Below are positions 1-9,438 of a stretch of 64,000 bases of DNA, piece after piece. The notes below the pieces were generated by a model that made no database searches, was not told the origin of the DNA, and saw only the letters and a list, made by a program, of their open reading frames with translations. The DNA is from Anthonomus grandis grandis (Eukaryota > Arthropoda > Insecta > Coleoptera > Curculionidae), in NCBI RefSeq assembly GCF_022605725.1, contig NC_065548.1, forward strand, positions 45,191,131-45,255,130, in the 5' to 3' direction. Every line of letters starts with the position of its first letter. The stretch's first letter is position 1. The position numbers and the translations under genes are program-made.

Positions 1-387
1 TTGCTTGTTGCAATCTTCGAATTTTGATTTTTTGTTCTTTATTTTTTTTCCATAATCTGGTGACAAGTGATTAAGCTCTTGAAACGGTGGAATCATCAGT
101 GCTTAGGTCCTCAGGATATCATTTGATTTTACCCTAGAATAATATACATAAAAATATAGTATTACCAAAATTAAAAAGAAAAAATTAAAAAAATGTATTA
201 TGATAATCCAATTGATCAATAAAATGTATGTTATTATAGAGAATCTTTGTAATATCATACATTTGATTAATTGCATTTAATTAAACAAATATAATACAAT
301 AAAATACCATATCACTTTTAAATAAGATATATAGAATAGGATGATACATGGCATAAAACTAGTAGTCTATTTTGAGTGTATTTATAC

Positions 388-1730
388 CTTTTCCTTGGCA
401 GAGTCAGGGAATGTGTAGCAGTTAAACAAAAACGGCTTGGATGAGAAATAGTAATTGTTGACCTAGACTCCACGGTTACTGTAGAACTATAATTCTCAGA
501 TGCAGTTATTGTTGATGATGAATGATCAGATCTGTAATTATACAAAATTTGGTGTATCAAGAATATTAATCTATTTTAATTATCCATACGTGTCTAAGTA
601 AGTATATTAGCTTCACTGTTTGTACTATATACCATTTTGAAAGCTAAAGAAGTTTTTGCACTCTTCAGGAAAGCTACCCCTGTAGCTTTGAAGGGTAAAT
701 CACTTGGTAAATTAACTGAATTATTGGCTGCTGTGTTTTTAACCAGTGCATCAGAAATCCTAGTAAAAAAATAGTTTTACACACATACCTAATTTAATAA
801 GTATTAGGTATAAATAAATCTTATATGAGTAACACTAATACTTTTTGTGAAGAAGCTGTATGTTTTACAACATAGCCCAAGCACAAGTTTTAAAAGGTTG
901 TTTTTTTAGCTTACATAATGTAGTAAATAAAAGCATAGTAATAGTAAATAAACCTTTATCAATAATTCTAAGGTAAAATATACTCATACCTATAAATATA
1001 CTAGAAAAATATATTTAAAAAAATTACCTTTGAGGTAGAGCTGATTTTTTTAATAAAGTCTGGCTACTGATAATATTATCTCCCTTATATCACTTCTAAG
1101 GATGTGATCTGAACAAACAAATATGTTCTTTTTAAATGTGTTGATTTCCATTAATGAAACCCATTGTTCCCTTTGGGCATAATCATTGGGCAATCTATAA
1201 TAAGTATTTGATATTTAATCAAAAAGCAGAAAAAAATTACAGTAATAAATTAATATGTGGTGCCAATTACTATATATATTATTGTAAGTTGCAATAAGGT
1301 AAAACAAAAAAAAATTATGGAACAAATTTTAAAGAAAGACAAAATTAACTTTATACATAGATATCAAACTATATATAGATAGGTACATAGGTATTATGCA
1401 TTTTTTCTGCCAAAACAACAAAAAAAACATAAAATCCTGTAATAAAACCAGGGACAAAATTCTAGTTTTATATCTTTTATAGCCTATTAATAGATGAATA
1501 TGTTCAAAAAAATATTTAGATTTAAAAATATAAATATGTTGGTATTTTACGCACACTTTCACATTCAAATTTTTATTAGGTTTATATCTATAAGATCCCC
1601 TATTCTACGTTTATGATGATGGTTACCCCATGATGTGATGTTATGAAAGTATCGGTACTTACTTGTGAAAAGATCGGCTTGAATCACGTTTTTATCATGA
1701 TGCGGGACAAACGACACAAGTTTTTGCCAT
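388..1730 (-). pseudogene. Decayed multi-exon THAP zinc-finger gene
   Basis: Four exon-like blocks read on the minus strand: 1730-1663, 1194-1028, 759-633 and 531-388. Exon 1 begins ATG and codes MAKTCVVCPAS, followed by two adjacent stops, then KRDSSRSFHK, ending at a gtaagt donor. Exon 2 joins in phase and codes LPNDYAQREQW...FVCSDHILRSDI. Together these give the THAP pattern C-x2-C, FHK.P, W, C-x2-H. Exon 2 then hits TAA after VARLY, and a one-base shift restores LKKSALPQ, the expected end of a THAP fold, up to a gtaatt donor. Exon 3 (ISDALVKNTAAN...) and Ser/Thr-rich exon 4 have good splice signals, but the exon 3/4 phases do not match. THAP domains are C2CH DNA-binding modules. Retained introns argue against a processed copy. 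Stops and the frameshift suggest a pseudogene; sequence error is the alternative. Confidence 0.6.
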
Positions 1731-2197
1731 CCTAGCAATTTAAAAAAACACTAAAACGTGGCCTTTTTTCCTTTTTAAACCAAAAATTAAAGAAAATACA
1801 CGAATCCCGAATATAAACAAAGAGCCGTTTGACAGATGACACAACGCGTATGGTTTAGGCGCTTAAGCTCCGGTGTTGTCGCTTCAAATTTTTTAGAAGC
1901 AGTTTTAGGAATAAGAATGTTAATAATTTTGTTTTTTTTTTTGCTTAAGGATATTATATTTATTCTTAAAATAGGTTAATTGTAGTATTTATACTGTTTA
2001 TTTTAAATTTTCCTATAAAATATAACAGAAATAAGTTAAATTAACGTTATAATGTTTGTTAAAATATAGCTAAAAATTTCCTCCGTTGGAAATTTGTGTC
2101 GACTTGACAACAGAGAATCGGCACATATGTTTGTAAATAAAACACCCCTCTTGCCCCTGTGCACATGTTGGACTCAAACAAAGTTGTTGTTTACTAA
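1731..2197. other. Interval without recognised gene
   Basis: AT-rich sequence between the THAP pseudogene and the BEL gag remnant. It would include the promoter of the minus-strand THAP gene. No open frame or repeat was recognised. Confidence 0.4.
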
Positions 2198-2619
2198 TTC
2201 TAGCCTTTCAATGTTCTAAGGCCCGTGCCCAATGCCAACGTTTGCTGAGGTTGAGGCGTTGCCAAACCGGAAGAATTTATTTTCGCGCGTTGATTAAATT
2301 CGGATTCGGATAAAAGTTTCTTCGCCTACGAGATAACCCTGTAAAATTCAGATTCTGTGTCTAAACGGTAGTCTTTTTCTTCCGGCAATAAGAACTCCTA
2401 CCGTGTCTGAATCCGATCAAATTCCGAGAAGTCGTCTTCAACACTCTTTAAACGCATTTCGATTTGAAATATTTCGTTTTTATATTCGCGCAAAAAATTA
2501 GAAACCCGATCTAATCTTTCACATATTACTTTACGTGCGTGCTTATATTCCTGAATTTCATGATCGGCAATGGTTATACTTTTATTTTTCTTACCCATTT
2601 TTGGCTCGATTCTTGTCAA
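2198..2619 (-). pseudogene. BEL/Pao-type gag N-terminal fragment
   Basis: The frame from ATG at 2619 codes a helical, charged N-terminus (KHARKVICERLDRVSNFLREY, then FSEFDRIQTR). It runs through two in-frame stops and continues recognisably (EFLLPEEKDYRLDTES, AKKLLSESEFNQRAK) to about 2198. The order 'R..I..FL..Y...I.Q.E.RL..VE..F.EFD.IQ' followed by an acidic stretch is the usual start of gag in insect BEL/Pao retrotransposons. The position fits a minus-strand element whose LTR and leader lie at higher coordinates (2620-3375). Capsid, protease and pol are absent. Family assignment rests on pattern recognition only. Confidence 0.5.
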
Positions 2620-3091
2620 AAATGGCTCTTCAACTCAATAATACTTTCGTGTCAATATGCCAAATGCTTAGGCAAACGAGATACACCGTGTAAAATCAAC
2701 GACCGTTTCAAAAATTCGTGTAAATTAACAATATACGATAAATACAAATACATACGTGAAAAATCGAGTGATTTGGCAACATCGCTTGACGCTCCGATTA
2801 CGTGTACACACAACGAGAACAAGGAATTTTTGCAAAATGGCCGAGTCAATAAAATTATGAAATTTACGAATACCAATTTCTAACTACATAATATACTACG
2901 GAAACGAGACTAACTACGAGAAAATACGTGAAAGAAGGATTAACGTAAAGGATAGGCTGGATAGGAAGCATAGAACGATCTAACCTTATTCGTGTGTCGA
3001 GATGCAAGCTTCAGATTTTTCCATTCGCCGCCATTGTTTACCACCATAGGCCGTGTTGCTTGGATCTTGAATCCGCTCGATTGGACCAAAA
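2620..3091 (-). other. Putative BEL/Pao leader with primer-binding-like site
   Basis: No supported coding sequence. Read on the minus strand, it begins next to the putative LTR with TTTTGGTCCAATCGAGCGGA, the kind of sequence that follows BEL-family LTRs, and it leads to the gag fragment. Frames here on both strands look like chance. Confidence 0.3.
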
Positions 3092-3375
3092 TGTTGTGTC
3101 GAGGTTCACTTTATCTTCTTTGAAGGACCACCCATGAGGGAACTAAACTCTCCTTACTTTTTTATGTATTTATTTAAAATTAAAGTACAAATTGTATGCT
3201 TTTATGCTTCCTACAGCCTAAAGTTCTAAATCGAGTCGTGAACGCGAACGTAACGTGAGAGAAGCGAGAAGAGTCTGTCTTTTTGACAGGACCGCTGCAA
3301 CATCAAACCAGCGCACTTCAGTTACTCGCGCTGTTGTCGCGTTTTTCACTAATTCTTATTTACTGAGACGGAATA
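3092..3375 (-). repeat. Partial LTR of the BEL/Pao-like element
   Basis: On the minus strand this stretch carries an AATAAA polyadenylation signal and ends CCTCGACACAACA directly before the TTTTGGTCC primer-site-like motif, as expected for an LTR 3' end. Its 5' part appears replaced at about 3375 by a gypsy LTR fragment on the other strand. No second copy is in the window, so the LTR call is tentative. Confidence 0.35.
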
Positions 3376-3500
3376 GTTATTGTTATAATATGCGTCACAA
3401 CCAAACTGTATTCAGAGGAATCAAGCATACAATAAATCAGTCTATTACCAAACCTTGTTATAGTCTTATTTCATACACTCTATGGTAACTACCTTCCACA
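3376..3500 (+). repeat. Truncated 5' LTR of gypsy element 1
   Basis: These 125 bases match 4773-4895 almost base for base (for example the shared CATACAATAAATCAGTCTAT), with a few substitutions and a 2-base indel. The match ends at ACCTTCCACA and is followed at 3501 by TGGCGACCCTGCC, a primer-binding site resembling the TGGCGACC type of mdg1/412 elements. The upstream ~350 bases of the LTR are missing. Confidence 0.75.
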
Positions 3501-3513
3501 TGGCGACCCTGCC
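3501..3513 (+). promoter_or_regulatory. tRNA primer-binding site of gypsy element 1
   Basis: TGGCGACCCTGCC lies directly after the LTR end. TGGCGACC is the form used by mdg1/412-type gypsy elements, attributed to tRNA-Arg. Confidence 0.6.
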
Positions 3514-3570
3514 TAAAGATCCAAGGCAAATTCGGGAACGTTTAAAACGTGCGTGAAGTAAAACAGTTGC

Positions 3571-4280
3571 AGACTGCAAAAATACCTCGTAGCTGTACCA
3601 GTGCCAAATAAAGAGGCATCAACTGTAGCAAGAGCTATCATGGACAACTTTATTTTAGTTTTCAGCCCCATGAAAGAGATCCGAACGGATTTGGGTACCG
3701 AATACAAGTTAGGAAGTTATGGAGAAGTTGTCTAACTTACTGAATATTAGCCACAAATTTTCTACCGCTTACCACCATCAAAGCATTGGGGGGTGCGAAA
3801 GAACTCATAGGGTATTAAATAAATACTTGCGATCATACGTTAATGAAACGCGGACAGACTGGGACAGTTGTCTTAAATATTTTTCATTTTGTTATAATAC
3901 AACACCAGAAGTTTTGCATAACTATACTCCTTTTGAGCTAGTTTTTGCAAAAAACCCTGAAATTCCTAACGAACTGACAAATAAAATTGACCCGGTTTAT
4001 AACATTGACGCTTACTACCAAGAAGTTCGACAACGCATGCAATTTTCCTTACAACGAACTAGAATTTTTGGTCAAATCGAGAGAAAAACGCAAGGTTAAA
4101 TACGATCAAACATCTCAAGGTCTCAATTTAGAGCCAGGTGACTTGATTATGATTAACAACGAAAATCGCACAAAACTTGATCCTTGGTTCAAAAGTCCTT
4201 TTGTAGTAATAAGTATTGATAATGTTAACTGTACAGTGAAAAGTGAAAACGGAAAAGAACTTAAAGTGCATAAAAACTGA
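3571..4280 (+). pseudogene. Ty3/gypsy (mdg1/412-like) integrase fragment
   Basis: This is the C-terminal half of a pol polyprotein. It starts inside the integrase core (KYLVAVPVPNKEASTVARAI), carries the second catalytic Asp in TDLGTEY and the Glu in STAYHHQS..GCERTHRVL of the D,D-35-E triad, and continues with WDSCLKYFSFCYNTTPEVLH and YTPFELVFAKNPEIPN, typical of mdg1/412 elements. Small indels near 3712 and 4070 shift the frame. The last part (EPGDLIMINNENRTKLDPW, SPFVVISIDN) is the post-core domain. Gag, protease, RT and RNase H are deleted, with only about 70 bases separating the primer site from integrase. It cannot move by itself. Confidence 0.85.
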
Positions 4281-4420
4281 GTGCAAAAGTACTGCCAAAG
4301 TGCCAAAAGTGATAGTGAGTAGCAAAATAGTTACAGATTGAAGTCATAGTATGATATAATAATAGTAGTAGTTTGTTTTCAAATTGCTTCTCAAACATTT
4401 CCCTCAAGGGCGGAGGAGCA

Positions 4421-4895
4421 TGTCATAATAATATGTAAATAGTATTATTATTATCATTACTATGTACTTGAACTATTGTTTTATTTACTTTATATTCGTA
4501 TCAAGAATTATTATTATAGATTAAAATTTATTTCATAAATCCTAAAATTGTATAATTTAGATAATAGTTTGAAAAAAAAAATCAAAAAGGTAATTTAGAT
4601 TCAGGGTCAAGGTGTTATTGTAACGCTACATCTTTTCAAATGGACAACGAATATCTTCCATCATGCGCGGATGAAAGCCGTTCTTTCGAAAGGGAAAGAT
4701 GTGGTGCCATCAAGGTTTGTTATATTATGTTATATTATTATAACCTCGATTATAACCTTGTTCCGAGGTTATGTTATTGCTATAATGCGTCACAACCAAA
4801 CTGTATTCAGAGGAATCAAGCATACAATAAATCAGTCTATTACCAAACCTTGTTATGGTCTTATTTCATACACCCTATGGTAACTACCTTCCACA
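4421..4895 (+). repeat. 3' LTR of gypsy element 1
   Basis: It begins TGTCATAATA directly after a purine-rich tract (AAGGGCGGAGGAGCA, 4406-4420) and ends TTCCACA at 4895. The last 123 bases repeat 3376-3500, and the length is 475 bases. A complete 3' LTR with a truncated 5' LTR indicates deletion after insertion. Confidence 0.75.
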
Positions 4896-5467
4896 AATGT
4901 GAAAGAGATCTTACAGTCCAATACGCTATCAAAAAAAGATTTAATGGGTTAATTATGTAAGACAATATTTTAGAGATTTAAGTATAATATATTAAGTCCT
5001 ATTTTGAGAATTAAATGCTCGATACTAACAATGTTAATTTCACTGTTATCAACAAATTAACAAGGGTAGGGGTAGAATTAAAGTCAATTGTAAAGTAAGT
5101 TTATAATTTATTGTCTTAAAAGGGATCCTGATACAATTTGTTTTTGTCACACAACAACACTGTACATGGTATGTATTTTGCTTTTTCTACATTTAGAGGA
5201 TATGATACAAAAATTACAATTTATCAAATTGATAAATAAATTATTTATAGACATAAGAACTATATTTCTCAAAAATATGCCCTAAAAATTTTAAGTTTAC
5301 TACCTACTTTTTTGTACAGAGGGTACCCAAAAATGTTGGGGAGTGGTAATATATAAAAACTAACCCTGTAATTAAAATATTCTTTATGCAGAGTATAATA
5401 TTAAAAATTAGTTGACACTGATGTATACCCTAAATTCTAGATGTCATCGGTCCTTTTTCTTAAATAT
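4896..5467. other. Interval without recognised gene
   Basis: AT-rich sequence between the gypsy LTR and the THAP gene remnant. A short open stretch just after the LTR (CERDLTVQYAIKK) was not identifiable. Confidence 0.4.
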
Positions 5468-5707
5468 TCAAGGAGAATCTCTGGATCTTACTCCCATCTT
5501 ATCGAGGTGAGGTACCTCCTTGAGTAGTGACCTGGTAGAATGGAAGTTGTTTCACTTATTGTGCTTTTGGTACTTCCTAGCAGCAAAGCACTGATGATAC
5601 CTTTCGTCAGACCTAGTAAAAATTGGCCTAGCATAATTATGTTCATTCTGAACATTATATTGAGATTGCTGGATTATGACAGCAGGTAATAAAGTCAATG
5701 TATCTTC
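5468..5707 (-). pseudogene. Possible former 3' part of the THAP gene
   Basis: In the frame of the THAP exon, sequence beyond its TGA codes EDTLTLLPAVIIQQSQYNVQ...RYHQCFAARKYQKHNK, then TGA, then NNFHSTRSLLKEVPHLDKMG to a third stop at 5468. The open, compositionally normal stretches suggest a formerly longer product. No domain was recognised. Confidence 0.3.
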
Positions 5708-6111
5708 TCAAGGTACTTGTGCCTCAACCAGTACTGGGGCATTTTGAATAATACTTGGGCCAGCAATTGGGAGAGCACACTTTCTTAAACGAGTATGCAT
5801 AGTACTAGTAAATGAAATATCATCAAAATGGTCTTGACATAAATAACACCTTGTTGAGGTTGGGCTTAAACCAAGTATTTTAAACCATTCGGAACTCCTA
5901 ATAATGTCACTTTCAGGAAATTTAAAGAAAATTTTATTTTTGTATGAATTCTCAATAGGCCTATAGTATGTATTAGAACAAGTAGGTGCCTTGCATTGAA
6001 TTTTCCTGGTGATAACATCATTAGGGCAGTTTTAAAATGGTAAACAACAATTTTAGGTGACCTACAACATGGTGAAAACTATTTGATAAAAAAAAATTGC
6101 ACTTACCCCAT
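5708..6111 (-). CDS. Small THAP-domain protein, two exons
   Basis: Exon 1 supplies ATGGG at 6111-6107 followed by a consensus gtaagt donor. Exon 2 starts at 6005 after a cag acceptor and joins in phase, giving MGKIQCKAPTCSN, then IFFKFPESDIIRSSEWFKI, then CYLCQDHFDDISF and LRKCALP before a TGA at 5710-5708. This matches the THAP C2CH module: C-x4-C near residues 6-11, FFKFP, the conserved Trp, C-x2-H, and the basic/AVP-like end. The predicted protein is 100 aa with no stop or frameshift. After the stop the frame stays open for about 50 codons and again after a second TGA, to 5468, so the gene may once have been longer. Known THAP domains bind DNA in transcription factors and P-type transposases. 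The role here is unknown; it may be a domesticated fragment or a recently truncated gene. Confidence 0.6.
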
Positions 6112-6586
6112 CCTAGGGATCTGAAACCACACAATAAAACAACAAAAAAGCTTCTATATGATGAAATTACACTTTAATGACTTTAAGCTACATTTTTAAC
6201 TATTTTTTGTTGAGTAAAAAACAAAAGAACACACCCAATGAGCGCCAAAATAAAAAGGAATAAGCAATGGCGACGATCAATGATGCGAAGGTGGGTGGTG
6301 GGAAAGGACGAAAGAAAATCGATAATCTAATGACAATTATGACGGAAGTTGGCCCTCGATTCGGTCTAACCGAACTAAATTTTTTAGGTTAAGTTTTAGA
6401 ACTTGATGATCAGGTTAGGCTACCTTTCGAACACTCTTTTAATATTCATTTCTCTATGACTAGACGATTATTATGTGTTAACTATCTAACATACTTACAT
6501 AATTTCGAAGTCTACGATATATTTTACACATCTAAATATTATGCAAAGCAAACCAATGTTAATCTAAATATTTCTCTTTATTTTAG
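6112..6586. other. Intergenic/intronic interval between THAP gene and transporter exon
   Basis: It contains the presumed promoter of the minus-strand THAP gene and the upstream intron of the transporter exon, whose pyrimidine-rich acceptor is at 6571-6586. A 41-codon ATG frame at 6267-6392 (+) is open but has no recognisable homology. Confidence 0.4.
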
Positions 6587-7515
6587 GTAGCTACCTTTCA
6601 GTAAGGAAAACAGCCATTGTATGCAGCGCACTACCCATACTTTTTGTTTTACTCTTCATTCAAATGCCCGAGTCTCCCTACTACCTTATCCAAAAACAAA
6701 AACTGGACAAAGCACAAAAGTCCTTAAGATGGCTAAGAGAAGAAGATGTAAATGAAGAGTTTCAAAAGATGCAAGCTGATGTCGCAAGGCAAATTTCTGA
6801 ATCAGGAACGTGGAAGGATCTGTTTATTATTGGAAGCAACAGAAGAGCTCTGCTGGCTGGAGTTTTTCTAAGATTTTCTCAACTGCTTGGTGGTATCTCG
6901 GCATTTGCTACTAATACCCAACCTATTTTCCAAAAAGCTGGAGGAGACTTCAATCCACAACTATGTTCCATTATTTTCCTCGGGTTGTGTTTTGTGTTAA
7001 ATTTTTTTGGAAGCGCAGTTGTTGCCAAACTTGGCAGAAAGAAATCTTATATATACTCGCCTCTTGGCTGTGGATTATCGCTTTTAACATTATCGATATA
7101 TTTTATCTTAGATGAACATACTACAATTGATTTGTCTAAATTCGGCATGCTACCTTTAGTAGGCATGATAATTTATATGATATTTTTTTCTTTTGGAATG
7201 GGAGTCGTACCCACATTAATGCTTTCAGAACTCTTTTCAGCAAGTATTAAAGGCAAGGCACTTTGTATAATGAATATGGTATTTGGTACAGCTCTTTTTG
7301 TTAGCAACTTTATTTTTAAACTAATGGATAGTTATATAGGATTATATGCACCATTTTTAGTGTTTGCTATAAGTTGTCTCTTGACTTCTGTTTTAAGTAT
7401 TTATGTAGTCCCTGAGACAAAAGGAAAAACTTTAGAAGAAATACAGCAATCCCTGAAATCTAAAAGTAAACCTGAAATAAAGTCTGAAAAATTTAACAAA
7501 ATTGATTTGCCATAA
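6587..7515 (+). CDS. Sugar (trehalose/hexose) transporter, last exon
   Basis: An acceptor TTTTAG at 6581-6586 opens an exon that reads SYLSVRKTAIVCSALPILF and then MPESPYYLIQKQKLDKAQKS, the conserved cytoplasmic loop of the insect Tret1/GLUT-like major facilitator family. It continues through about six hydrophobic segments with GRKK in the TM8-9 loop and the family end signature VPETKGKTLEEIQ, stopping at TAA. This covers roughly the C-terminal 60% of a ~470-500 aa transporter that moves sugars across the plasma membrane by facilitated diffusion. No stops or indels are visible. The N-terminal exons (TM1-5) were not found in the 6.5 kb upstream, which is full of transposon debris. Either they lie beyond the window across a long intron, or this is an orphan exon. 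Confidence 0.85.
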
Positions 7516-7683
7516 TAACTGTTTTATTGTTTTAACTGTAATTATGTTTTAGCCAAGTAAATGTTAGGTTTTATATTGAAATAGAATGACTATATGAAAA
7601 ATATTTAAAAAGGGTGGTAAAAAGGTGGTGCTTATAACATATTAGATCATAGGACTTTAAGAAACGACACTTAATATAGATTT

Positions 7684-7689
7684 AATAAA
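7684..7689 (+). terminator. Polyadenylation signal of the transporter gene
   Basis: AATAAA lies 169 bases after the transporter stop codon, in AT-rich 3' UTR. Confidence 0.5.
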
Positions 7690-7930
7690 ATAATTAGTGA
7701 TATGAATATTGTTTATATTTTGTTTAAAATTAACTCTTAACTGTGTTAAGATGATTCTTTTTTCTAAACATTTTTATACTTTTTAGGATTTATATTAAGT
7801 CTGAAAATAATTTCGCTATTATGTAAATTTCGAGATGTTTTTAATATATAAATAACTAAAAAAAAATTAATTGTTTTATTTCTCTCTTCTGTTAACAAAT
7901 TAATTTAATTTTCACTGATTTTATTCTTCT

Positions 7931-8463
7931 TCAAAGTCAAAGTCAAAAATAGCTTTATTGTTACATAACATCATCTGTTGTTAACAAAGCATTATATAAA
8001 ACCTTAAAGATAGTTGACAACATAATCTTTTAAAAAAATATAAAAATTTTAACAATTCTTATATACATAGAATATAGAACACACCCAAAGAAAAGGTAGT
8101 AAGAAGTCACATTACGCTGCGCAAAACTCTTCACTGTCAAAAAATTGTATTTAAAAACTCGTCTAGAGAATAAAATGCTTTAGCAAGCAAAAGTTTCTTT
8201 ATATTTTTCCTAAAACGTTTTCCACAATTTATTAGCCCTATATAAAGGGGTAGGTGGTTAAAAAGCCTTCTGCCCCCGTACACAAAAGAGGACTTAATCT
8301 GCTCACTTTTTGGGATAGGCAGAGGTAAAGAGAAGGTTGTTCGGAGATTGTAACCCGAGGAGGGAGAGCCAAGCTGATGGCGATATTTTTTGTGGATAAG
8401 ACAAACAGTCTTTAAAATAAAAAGGCATGGCAATGTCAGGACGGAGTGTTTTAAAAATAATTC
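7931..8463 (-). pseudogene. CR1/Jockey-type LINE: reverse transcriptase C-terminus and 3' tail
   Basis: The minus-strand frame (ELFLKHSVLTLPCLFILKTV, YNLRTTFSLPLP, GRRLFNHLPLYI, then FYSLDEFLN) is the usual C-terminal extension of Jockey/CR1 reverse transcriptases. The 3' UTR ends at 7931-7960 in AATAAAGCTATT followed by tandem TTTGAC units, a short-repeat tail typical of CR1-like LINEs. Only the last ~110 codons remain. The copy is joined directly to an RTE fragment at about 8464. Confidence 0.75.
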
Positions 8464-8853
8464 ATTAAGTGCCATTTTCTTTTAAAAGGTTGGCTATCTT
8501 CATAGCTATTCTCACTTTTGATGCTGCAGCTCTAAACAACTCGACGGAACTACAGTTGTACCATTTTCTTCTCCAGATTATTTAATCAGGAAATGCGTTT
8601 TCTTCTTCGTCTTCTTTTTCCTTGTATCTTTCTCTGCATAATATGATGCAACAATACATATGCCTCTTCCCTCATCATGGAGCCCAGATATTACAGCTTC
8701 CTTATCTTAGCTATGTTCAATTATTCCTCTCTGTTTCTTATTGTCCCCAGTATCTCCACTCATTTTATTTTTAAGATCCTTCTAAACTATCACATCTCAA
8801 ATGCTTCTGGTCGATCCCTTATATTCATCTTTAATGTACAGGATTTCATCCCA
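8464..8853 (-). pseudogene. RTE-type LINE ORF2 C-terminal fragment
   Basis: Across several stops and one frameshift the minus strand reads RDRPEAFEM, FRRILKIK, then YLGSMMRE, KIQGKRRRRRKRIS, and finally SSVELFRAAASKVRIAMKIA up to NGT and a TAA at 8467-8465. This is the well-known tail of arthropod RTE-like endonuclease/reverse-transcriptase proteins. The fragment ends exactly at its stop codon, where CR1-type coding sequence begins, so its own 3' UTR is missing. Confidence 0.7.
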
Positions 8854-9438
8854 TATACCAACAATGAGAATATATAACATCCCAGTATTCTGACTCTAAG
8901 TTGTCAGTTAAGATCTCTACTGCATAAAAAATTTCTCATTCTGATAAATGTGGTTTCAGGTTTCTCCAATTAAAAAGATTTAATAATAATTTTAAAAAAG
9001 ATTTAATTTTCTCACTGTACTCATTAACTTCATTGACCATTGTTCCTAACTATTCATATTTATTGACTTTTTGTACTAATACTCCTTTGATCCATAATAA
9101 AAGTCATAAGTAAAGCGCGGATTCATAGAAATAATGCCATACATAGTTTCTGATGGCTAAGCTAATTCAAACATACATACATATGAATTACAAGAAATGA
9201 AGCCCTTTGGTAACTTTTTTAGTTTTTATGCATATTTTTTATTTGTGCTTAGTTTCAGGCATATTTGGAGCAGAAGTGATATATATGATGCATATTTTGC
9301 ACTTGATGTGCCAAAATTTTTTTCCTGATAAATAATCTGATATCTTATTTTAATAACAGGGAAATATTAAGCAACAAATCCCCATCACAAAGCTTATTTT
9401 CCTTCCTTAATAAATGCCTAACGCACGCAAATATCTGG
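8854..9438. other. Interval without recognised gene
   Basis: AT-rich sequence between LINE fragments and the TIR element. Nothing recognised. Confidence 0.4.

Noticed and set aside
318..560. 80-codon minus-strand open frame treated as a separate gene
   Set aside because: Its useful part (531-388) is bounded by acceptor and donor signals and fits better as an exon of the THAP gene; no ATG-started product was recognised.
2539..2883. Plus- and minus-strand open frames over the BEL leader
   Set aside because: No similarity to gag or any family; they overlap each other in antisense and lie in a putative leader.
6267..6392. 41-codon ATG frame (MATINDAKVGGGKGRKKIDN)
   Set aside because: No homology recognised and too short; could be a first exon, but there is no supporting donor in frame.
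8677..8877. 66-codon plus-strand frame
   Set aside because: It is the antisense of the RTE LINE fragment at 8464-8853.
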